Positions 8,738 through 15,407 of a stretch of 64,000 bases of DNA are shown piece after piece. The notes beneath the pieces are model-generated. The model was not told the DNA's origin. It searched no databases and worked only from the letters and a program-made list of their open reading frames with translations. The position numbers and the translations under genes are program-made. This DNA is from Dyadobacter sp. CECT 9275 (GTDB taxonomy: Bacteria > Bacteroidota > Bacteroidia > Cytophagales > Spirosomataceae), in assembly GCF_907164905.1 (NCBI RefSeq), contig NZ_CAJRAF010000002.1:3224001-3288000 (forward strand), written 5' to 3'. How positions within the stretch are numbered: position 1 is the first letter of the stretch; every line of letters begins with the position of its first letter.

Positions 8738-10681
8738 TTATTCATTCACCAGGAAATGAACAATTCTGCAGGCGTTACCGGTACCTTTTTCATTTTTATC
8801 CTGTAAAATTTCGACATGTAAAATATGCTTGCCGGAAGAGAGTTCATCTGCCAGCATCAGATACCAGGGAAGATGTAACTGGGTGCTCCACCGGGTAAAC
8901 AGATCCAGCGACTGCACTTTTTTCCCATCTATGGTATAGGCAATCTTTCCGGCGTCTGCCCCTGAAATGATTGCTATCCCAACGGCCCGGCCTTTAAATT
9001 CGAAGTCGAACGATGAACCCGGCGCTTCGCCTACCAGCATGGGTACTTCTACAAATCCAGCTCTGGTGGATGTTTTGTCCTTCGGTTTCCAGTTTGGATC
9101 TACGGCAAAACCTTTTAACTTTTTGGCTTCCGTAACAGGATGATACCGCGCCTTTTCATACGAAAATCTGTCAAGAGACGCAGGCAGCTTACCTGAGCCA
9201 TTATCAGCAGGGGTACGTTTCAGCAATTCCTTGATGGTCTGAAAATAAACTTCCTGCCCATATGGAGAAGGATGTAGATCCTTAAAATCATATTTCCAGG
9301 AAAACTCTCCGGCCGCGATACGGTCATGCACTTCTTTGGCCAGATTGATATAGGAAGCACCATAATGTTTGGCAACCCTCTGATGAACAGACACTTCAAC
9401 AGGTACCCTACCCGCATCATAATCTTCATTCTTGGCCGGTTCCGCAAATGCCATCAGTACCACATCCGCGTTTGGATTTTTGAAATGCATTTGCCTCAAA
9501 ATTCCCTCCAGCGCTTTTACCTGCGCCTTTTCGCTAAACCCATTTCCCCTATCGTTCACGGCAGCTTCTACAAACAGCAGGTCAGGAGTGCCTTTTGCAA
9601 GTACATCCCTTTCAAATCTGAAAGCATGGGGTGTACTTCCAAGCGAAGGAATACCGGCTGCAATGAAGGTAAACTCAGTATCTGGAAATTTCTCCCGCAG
9701 GTATTGAGCGGTTTTGGTGCGCCATCCCGGATTGTAGGTAATTGATCCGCCCAGAAAAGCAACTGTTCCCTTACGTTCATTTTTAAATTTGGCAAAAGCG
9801 CGGGAAAGACCTGCGTTAACTTCGATATAAGGTGTACGATCTACCGGCCTAAGGACAGGGACACTATTGTGATAAATGAAATTGGCGAGTAAATCCGGCC
9901 TTTCAATCGGAAAATGATGGCCATCCAGCTTTTGTTCTCCGCGGGTCATGGGATAAACACTGGCCGGTCCGCCCAGTTTAGTATAGTTTTGGATGAGTAT
10001 ATCCGAATTTTCCGAAGGCGGAACAATTTTATCGTTCAACCCGATCACGTGCAGAATGGGTACTTTAAATGCTGCAAGTCCTTCCAGATCTTTCAGGGGG
10101 ATATCTGTAAAATTACCGGCCTGCTCTTCGGTGAGTTTATACTGGCTGAGCCATGACGCCCAGTCCTTTTCAGACCCAGGCCCTTTGCCTTTTCCTCCTG
10201 GCCAGCTGCGGGGATCGCATACGGGCGCTTCCGCATAAATACAGCTTATCTTATCTGGATTTCGTTTGGCCCAGTTATATACATATAATCCGCCGCGGCT
10301 CACGCCCTCAAGCGCCACTTTGGGAGCAAACTGTTTTTGCTTTACCAGGAAGTCGTAAAAGTTATCCCAAACCTGCATAGCTTCGGGATTCCCGAACATA
10401 TCATTGGTGTTGACATATACCACATGAAACCCGCGTGACAGCAGTATACTGTCCATTTCGGTATGCCAGCCTGGAAAATGGGCACGCCATACCCATGGAT
10501 TACCCGGCACAGGACTTTTTGGTTTTACATACCAGGCTTCCCGGTTTTCAAATTTGAAGGATACCTTTTCAAAGCCTTTCCAGTTTGATGAAACAGTTGC
10601 CGGAACACTTCCGGACTGAGCAAAAACGGACAAGTAACCTATCAACTGGATGTAAATTGCAAGCGCTGTTATCTTTTTCAT
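8738..10681 (-). CDS. Two-headed esterase: alpha/beta-hydrolase domain + SGNH hydrolase domain, exported
   Basis: 647 residues from the ATG at 10681, chosen over an ATG nine codons upstream because it starts a canonical signal peptide ('MKKITALAI...VFAQ'). Residues about 35-300 form an alpha/beta-hydrolase with the nucleophile elbow 'GVSRGG' (Ser128), 'GLNDKIVPP' and 'DGHHFP'. Residues about 305-500 form an SGNH hydrolase with 'GGSITYNPGW' (Ser313), 'AAVNDRG' and 'DLHPSPYGQ'; Asp lies two, not three, residues before the His. A C-terminal beta-domain (about 530-647) resembles the accessory region of sialate-type esterases. Two esterase active sites in one chain suggest removal of two ester types or cooperative action on one glycan. 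The gene is convergent with the GH36 gene and probably belongs to the same utilisation locus. Confidence 0.75.
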   Translation of the reverse strand: MKKITALAIYIQLIGYLSVFAQSGSVPATVSSNWKGFEKVSFKFENREAWYVKPKSPVPGNPWVWRAHFPGWHTEMDSILLSRGFHVVYVNTNDMFGNPEAMQVWDNFYDFLVKQKQFAPKVALEGVSRGGLYVYNWAKRNPDKISCIYAEAPVCDPRSWPGGKGKGPGSEKDWASWLSQYKLTEEQAGNFTDIPLKDLEGLAAFKVPILHVIGLNDKIVPPSENSDILIQNYTKLGGPASVYPMTRGEQKLDGHHFPIERPDLLANFIYHNSVPVLRPVDRTPYIEVNAGLSRAFAKFKNERKGTVAFLGGSITYNPGWRTKTAQYLREKFPDTEFTFIAAGIPSLGSTPHAFRFERDVLAKGTPDLLFVEAAVNDRGNGFSEKAQVKALEGILRQMHFKNPNADVVLMAFAEPAKNEDYDAGRVPVEVSVHQRVAKHYGASYINLAKEVHDRIAAGEFSWKYDFKDLHPSPYGQEVYFQTIKELLKRTPADNGSGKLPASLDRFSYEKARYHPVTEAKKLKGFAVDPNWKPKDKTSTRAGFVEVPMLVGEAPGSSFDFEFKGRAVGIAIISGADAGKIAYTIDGKKVQSLDLFTRWSTQLHLPWYLMLADELSSGKHILHVEILQDKNEKGTGNACRIVHFLVNE

Positions 10682-10789
10682 ATCTCGGAAAAGCACAGCA
10701 AATGCCATTTTTACCGCTTGAAAAGGCGGTTTATTAACAGTAAGCGGGGCACTGTCCGATCATGTACTTTATTTTCCAAATAAAACTCG

Positions 10790-10813
10790 GGGAAACCGGA
10801 AAAATGGTTTCCC
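10790..10813 (-). terminator. Possible terminator of the dehydrogenase gene
   Basis: An 8-bp inverted repeat, GGGAAACC/GGTTTCCC, lies 14 bases beyond the stop of the gene at 10827-11705. Read on the minus strand it is followed by a T-rich stretch (CGAGTTTTATTT). The T tract is imperfect, so efficiency is uncertain. Confidence 0.5.
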
Positions 10814-10826
10814 TCTCACACCGCAC

Positions 10827-11705
10827 TTACATCCCTGCGTCATCCGAAGCCCCCAGGGCAAGGGCTCCCCAGTCCAGGTTATCTCTCCCCTTTGCCAGTG
10901 CCGATATAAAACGGTTCCTGACCAGGTCAGCTATGGGCATCGGAACATTTACTTTTGTGGCGGTCTGTAAAGTAAGATTAACGTCTTTCAGCCCTAATGG
11001 CAGTCTAAATGCTACCGGTTCATAGGCATGATTGGCAACGATTCTTCCGTAATTCTGAAAAATAGGGGCTGCAAAAAGTGTCTGGGTCAGCATCTCATAA
11101 ATCTGCTGCCTGCCTATCCCACTCTTTTCAGCAACGGTAAATGCTTCAGCCATCATTTCAATGCTGGCACCAATCATAAAATTACCCAGCAGTTTCACCA
11201 CATTAGCAGCTCCCGGGTCTTCCCCGAAATCATAAATACCCTTCACGAAATTTTGTAAAACGGGTTTCACTGCTTCCCTGGCCTTCGCATCCCCAGAAAT
11301 ACATATATTTCCTACCTTGGCCACCACAGCCTCGGGCCGTGCAAAAATAGGGGCTGCAACATAAGACGACCCCGCGGCAGTATGTAATCCTGCCAATTTC
11401 CGAGATGTATCGGGGGAGATGGTGCTCATGGAAATATGAATTCCGCTACCCAGTTTTTCAAGAAACCCGGCCGAAACAACTTCCTCCAGCGCAGCATCGT
11501 CTGCCAGTACCGATATTACCAAGGCACCCGGAGTAATTGCATCTACCAGGTTTTCTGTTTGTTTAGCACCAAGGTCTACCAAAGGTTTTGCTCTGGATGC
11601 TGTCCTGTTCCAGACTGTCAGGTGATAACCTGCTTGTAACAAATTTTCTGCTATGGGTGTCCCCAGGTTTCCCAAACCAAGAAATGCTATCTGTTTTAAA
11701 TCCAT
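10827..11705 (-). CDS. NAD(P)-dependent 3-hydroxyisobutyrate-dehydrogenase-family oxidoreductase
   Basis: 292 residues, the usual family length. The N-terminal Rossmann fold opens with 'IAFLGLGNLGTPIAENL' (GxGxxG) and 'WNRTASRAKPL', where the Arg after the second strand suggests a preference for NADPH. A conserved Ser/Thr block 'HISMSTISPDTSR' and the catalytic Lys in 'ANVVKLLGNF' are present, followed by the all-helical C-terminal domain. The family oxidises or reduces small beta-hydroxy acids (3-hydroxyisobutyrate, tartronate semialdehyde) and includes imine-reductase-like members; substrate cannot be fixed from sequence. It lies 44 bases downstream of the carboxylase beta subunit on the same strand, so the two may form one unit linked to branched-chain acid breakdown. 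That link is inference. Confidence 0.8.
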   Translation of the reverse strand: MDLKQIAFLGLGNLGTPIAENLLQAGYHLTVWNRTASRAKPLVDLGAKQTENLVDAITPGALVISVLADDAALEEVVSAGFLEKLGSGIHISMSTISPDTSRKLAGLHTAAGSSYVAAPIFARPEAVVAKVGNICISGDAKAREAVKPVLQNFVKGIYDFGEDPGAANVVKLLGNFMIGASIEMMAEAFTVAEKSGIGRQQIYEMLTQTLFAAPIFQNYGRIVANHAYEPVAFRLPLGLKDVNLTLQTATKVNVPMPIADLVRNRFISALAKGRDNLDWGALALGASDDAGM

Positions 11706-11749
11706 TTGTACGCAATTTTCAACGTTGACTTTATACTCAGTAATGATAT

Positions 11750-13363
11750 CTATACCTGAATGACCCCGACATTGAAGGGTTTTTCAACCGGTGCCTGGTT
11801 TGCTGCTTCAATACCGGCTGAAATAATCCGCCGCGTATCTGTAGGATCAATGATCCCGTCAACCCAAAGACGTGCCGCTGCATAGTAAGGGGAGAGTTCC
11901 TGATTATACTTGGCACTGATATCTTCCAGAATCTGTTTTTCAGTTTCGGCAGTAATCATTTCCCCTTTTGCCTTTAAGGCCGCCGTCTGTATCTGCAAGA
12001 GCGTTTTAGCCGCACTGGCGCCGCTCATCACAGCCATTTGTGCCGTTGGCCAGGCAAATATCAGCCTGGGATCATAGGCCTTTCCGCACATGGCATAATT
12101 CCCCGCTCCATAGGAATTCCCAACGATGAAAGTAAATTTGGGCACTACGGAATTGGCTACGGCGCTCACCATCTTGGCTCCATCTTTGATAATCCCACCT
12201 TGTTCTGCCCTGCTGCCTACCATAAAACCCGTAACATCCTGAAAGAACACCAGCGGTATCTTCTTCTGGTTACAATTCATGATAAATCTGGCCGCTTTGT
12301 CAGAGGATTCCCCATATATTACCCCGCCCATTTGCATTTCCCCCTTGCCCGACTTCACCATTGTCCGCTGATTTGCCACAATTCCTACTGCCCAGCCATC
12401 CACCCTGGCATAAGCACAAATAATTGTTTTCCCGTAGTCAGGTTTATATTCGTCCAGCTCCGAGGCATCGGTAATGCATTCCAGAATCGGACGCATGTCA
12501 TACGGCTTCAATCGGTCAACGGGTAAAATATCATATATTTCCTCAGGCAAACGGGCCGGAGTTACCGCGATGGTCCGGTTAAATCCTGCACTGGCCGGCT
12601 GGCCAATTTTGTCAATATACCGTTTGATCGCGTCCAGACAGCTTTTGTCGTCCGGGAATTTATTATCCGTCACACCCGAGATTTCGCAATGCATCGTCGC
12701 TCCGCCCAGTGTTTCAGAATCGATATCTTCTCCAATGGATGATTTGACGAGATAAGGTCCGGCCAGATAAACCGACCCGGTTCCTTCAACGATAAAGGCT
12801 TCATCGGACATGACCGGCAAATATGCTCCACCTGCCACGCAGCTTCCCATAATGGCCGATATCTGAACGATACCCATAGATGACATACGTGCATTATTTC
12901 TGAATATCCGTCCGAAATGCTCTTTATCCGCAAACACTTCGGCCTGCATCGGAAGATATACGCCGGCACTATCCACCAGATAAATCACAGGGAGCCGGTT
13001 TTCCATTGCAATTTCCTGAGCGCGCAGGTTCTTCTTTGCGGCAAGCGGAAACCATGCGCCCGCTTTCACAGTCGCATCGTTGGCCACAATAACGCATTGT
13101 CTCCCCGCTACATAACCTACCACTACAACCACACCTGCCGACGGACAACCACCTTCTTCCTCATACATATGATCCGCGGCAAAAGCTCCTATTTCCAGAA
13201 ACCAGGAACCGTCATCCACGAGATAATCTATCCTTTCTCTGGCAGTAAGCTTACCTTTTTGGTGTTGTGTCTGTATTTTTTTTGTACCACCGCCCATTTT
13301 CACTTCATCATACTTCCGGTGAAGGGTTTCTAACAACTGGGATATCGTTTGTTGATGTGCCAT
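11750..13363 (-). CDS. Acyl-CoA carboxylase carboxyltransferase (beta) subunit, methylcrotonyl-CoA type
   Basis: 537 residues from the ATG at 13363; the frame is open 22 codons further, but only this start gives the family N-terminus ('MAHQQTISQLLETLHRKY'). Crotonase-fold halves show 'GGCPSAGVVVVVGYV', 'MGSCVAGGAYLPVMSDE', 'GNSYGAGNYAMCG' and 'FAWPTAQMAVMSG', the standard biotin carboxyl-transfer architecture. 'ISGVTD' resembles the 'SGVTD' of methylcrotonyl-CoA carboxylase more than propionyl-CoA carboxylase, so a role in leucine breakdown is favoured. The partner biotin carboxylase/carrier subunit is not in this window. The dehydrogenase gene follows after 44 bases. Family is certain; exact acyl-CoA is moderately supported. 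Confidence 0.88.
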   Translation of the reverse strand: MAHQQTISQLLETLHRKYDEVKMGGGTKKIQTQHQKGKLTARERIDYLVDDGSWFLEIGAFAADHMYEEEGGCPSAGVVVVVGYVAGRQCVIVANDATVKAGAWFPLAAKKNLRAQEIAMENRLPVIYLVDSAGVYLPMQAEVFADKEHFGRIFRNNARMSSMGIVQISAIMGSCVAGGAYLPVMSDEAFIVEGTGSVYLAGPYLVKSSIGEDIDSETLGGATMHCEISGVTDNKFPDDKSCLDAIKRYIDKIGQPASAGFNRTIAVTPARLPEEIYDILPVDRLKPYDMRPILECITDASELDEYKPDYGKTIICAYARVDGWAVGIVANQRTMVKSGKGEMQMGGVIYGESSDKAARFIMNCNQKKIPLVFFQDVTGFMVGSRAEQGGIIKDGAKMVSAVANSVVPKFTFIVGNSYGAGNYAMCGKAYDPRLIFAWPTAQMAVMSGASAAKTLLQIQTAALKAKGEMITAETEKQILEDISAKYNQELSPYYAAARLWVDGIIDPTDTRRIISAGIEAANQAPVEKPFNVGVIQV

Positions 13364-13413
13364 AATTCCCTGGTGATAATTAATACAGAAATGTATAAAA
13401 AGCTTAGTCAAAT

Positions 13414-13457
13414 AAAAAACGAAGGCCACCTACTGATGCAAGCGACCTTCGTTTTTT
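13414..13457 (-). terminator. Rho-independent terminator after the amidase-MCE unit
   Basis: AAAAAACGAAGG pairs perfectly with CCTTCGTTTTTT (12 bp) around a 20-base loop. It lies 27 bases past the stop of the MCE gene on the minus strand, with a T tract on that strand. The mirrored A/T tracts would let it work on either strand. Confidence 0.8.
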
Positions 13458-13484
13458 AGCGGCGGGAAATTCGGAACATCACGG

Positions 13485-14453
13485 CTATTTTATGACCGTA
13501 GCAGTGTCCAGCGGTGATTCCTTCGGGCCTTTATCCTTCTTGCCAAACACCGAAACATGCACGTATCTTTTAGGTTCTTCCCGGAAATTGGTCAGCAGTT
13601 TATTCAGGCTGACCATTGTTTTATTGAGGTTATTGTATAGTGTTTCATCCTTCACAAGTTTCCCGGCGGTACCGTTCCCGGCCTCCACACTGGCCAGTAT
13701 CTGCCGTAGCTCTGCAATGGTTTTGTTTGCGCCCTGAATGGTCTCCCCCAGTCGCAACGCGTTGAGAGAATCAGCCAGGGTACTTGTTTTGGAAAGCAGC
13801 GGTTTTAACTCCTTTTCTGTCTCGACCAGCGAAGTGGTAAGTTTGTTAAGATTGCTGGTCATGGCCAGCAGGTTTTTCCGGTTCTCACCCAGCAGGCCCT
13901 GTAAGCTGTTTCCCGTCTGATCGTAGTTTTGCAGGACCTGGTTCAGTATTTTACCTGTTTCCGCAAAACCCATGACCACAATGTTCAGGTTACGGATCAG
14001 GGAGTCGGCATGGGTAACAACGGGTAACGCTTTTTCCTGCAGGAGCGCTGAAATTCCCGCTTCCTTACTTCCCGCCAGCGTGTCTTCTTCGTTCAGGATA
14101 TTTGGAAGTGTACCCATCGACAAGCGAATCACCTTACCTCCCAGCAGGCCTCCGTCTGCGAGCAGCGCAGTTGAGCCACCCGGTAAGCGAATGCCTTTCT
14201 GAATATCCAGGGATACCAGCAGATGGTTTTTCCGATTTTGCAAAAGCTTTATTTCCTGTACCCTCCCTACATTCAAACCATTGAGCAGCACGGGGTTAGA
14301 GGCCGTCAACCCATCTATATTGTCATATATGACATAGTAACGGTGTGTTCTTGAAAAGAGATCTGATCCTTTAAGCAGATGAAACCCGAAATACAACATC
14401 ACGATCGCGAACATTGCCATTATTCCGACCTTCGTTTCTTTTGATATTTTCAT
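13485..14453 (-). CDS. MCE/MlaD-domain lipid-transport protein
   Basis: 322 residues. One N-terminal membrane helix (about 8-26, 'VGIMAMFAIVMLYFGF') anchors the protein in the inner membrane. It is followed by an MCE domain (about 38-115: 'YYVIYDNIDGLTASNPVLLNGLNVGRV' region, then 'GGLLGGKVIRL'). The rest (about 150-290) is a predicted helical/coiled segment rich in Leu, Asn and Lys, as in other MlaD-like substrate-binding subunits. Such proteins form hexameric rings that pass phospholipids between membranes. No MlaE permease or MlaF ATPase is adjacent. It follows the amidase gene after 64 bases and a strong terminator closes the unit. Confidence 0.85.
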   Translation of the reverse strand: MKISKETKVGIMAMFAIVMLYFGFHLLKGSDLFSRTHRYYVIYDNIDGLTASNPVLLNGLNVGRVQEIKLLQNRKNHLLVSLDIQKGIRLPGGSTALLADGGLLGGKVIRLSMGTLPNILNEEDTLAGSKEAGISALLQEKALPVVTHADSLIRNLNIVVMGFAETGKILNQVLQNYDQTGNSLQGLLGENRKNLLAMTSNLNKLTTSLVETEKELKPLLSKTSTLADSLNALRLGETIQGANKTIAELRQILASVEAGNGTAGKLVKDETLYNNLNKTMVSLNKLLTNFREEPKRYVHVSVFGKKDKGPKESPLDTATVIK

Positions 14454-14517
14454 GGACTATACGATCGAAAGCCAGCGAGGCTTTCGCAGTGTTTTTTAAT
14501 ATTAAACCGGATAAGAA

Positions 14518-15333
14518 CTACCTGTCCATATCTTTTTTGTAAGACTTAAATGCCTGTAAAATCGACTCGGCCACTTCTGCCTGCCCTTCTTCCGAACTTA
14601 AATACTCTTCTTCCTCAGGAGAAGATAAAAATCCTGTTTCAATTAATACGCTTGGCATGGCTGCCCGCCACAGTACCAGAAACCCTGCCTGTTTTACCCC
14701 TCTGCTCTCCCTGTCGGATACCGACTGAAACTTTTTTTCCACCAGATCGGCAAACCGAAGACTGCTTGAAATAAAAGCGCTCTGATAATTTGCCAGCATA
14801 ATATGTGCAAGCGGCGAGTTAGGGTCAAAGCCCTTATATTTCTGCTTGTAATTGGTTTCCTGCAAAATTACAGAGTTTTCCCTTTTTGCAACTTCCAGAT
14901 TACCTTCCGTTTTATGTAAACCCATCACGAAGGTTTCCGTTCCCTTTACACTATGCGAACGGGGCGTAGCATTACAATGTATTGAAATGAAAAGGTCAGC
15001 CTGATTCCGGTTTGCAAATGCGGAGCGTTCGCCAAGCTCTATAAAAACATCCGTAGAGCGCGTGTAGAGCACTTTTACCTCTGGCATTTCCTCTTTAATC
15101 CGACGGCCGAGTTCCAGAGCCACACTTAAAGCTACGTCTTTTTCTTTGGTGGTCCTACCCCTGGTACCCGGATCTTTCCCTCCGTGCCCTGCGTCAAGGA
15201 CAACGGTATTCACTGTAGAAAGGGGTTTAATTTTATTTACCGGTCTTACCTCCGTAGTAGGATCATGAAAAGCAAAGGCCAGGGTAACTAACAGGAAACT
15301 TGCTGCAATGATGGTTTTAAGAACTTTTAACAT
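14518..15333 (-). CDS. N-acetylmuramoyl-L-alanine amidase (Amidase_3), exported
   Basis: 271 residues with a short signal/anchor ('IIAASFLLVTLAFAF'). The Amidase_3 zinc site is complete: 'VVLDAGHGGKDPGTRG' (first His), the Glu in 'ALELGRRIKEE', 'FISIHCNATP' (second His) and 'SVLIETGFLSSPEE' (catalytic Glu). It should cut the bond between MurNAc and L-Ala in peptidoglycan, in the periplasm, during division or wall remodelling. The MCE gene follows on the same strand, and lptD is divergent 74 bases away, so the neighbourhood is devoted to the envelope. Confidence 0.9.
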   Translation of the reverse strand: MLKVLKTIIAASFLLVTLAFAFHDPTTEVRPVNKIKPLSTVNTVVLDAGHGGKDPGTRGRTTKEKDVALSVALELGRRIKEEMPEVKVLYTRSTDVFIELGERSAFANRNQADLFISIHCNATPRSHSVKGTETFVMGLHKTEGNLEVAKRENSVILQETNYKQKYKGFDPNSPLAHIMLANYQSAFISSSLRFADLVEKKFQSVSDRESRGVKQAGFLVLWRAAMPSVLIETGFLSSPEEEEYLSSEEGQAEVAESILQAFKSYKKDMDR

Positions 15334-15374
15334 TATTTTTCAGTTACGGCGGTACTCGTTCAAGCTTTCTCTGC

Positions 15375-15401
15375 TATTTTTGAGATTCTATTGCAAAAAT
15401 A
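15375..15401. promoter_or_regulatory. Divergent Bacteroidota -7 elements for lptD and the amidase
   Basis: TATTTTTG at 15375-15382 on the plus strand and TATTTTTG on the minus strand (15394-15401) both match TAnnTTTG. Neither has a clear TTTG at the -33 spacing. Placement fits leaders of about 20 bases for lptD and 55 bases for the amidase. Close packing would make the two promoters compete. Confidence 0.4.
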
Positions 15402-15407
15402 CGCTAT

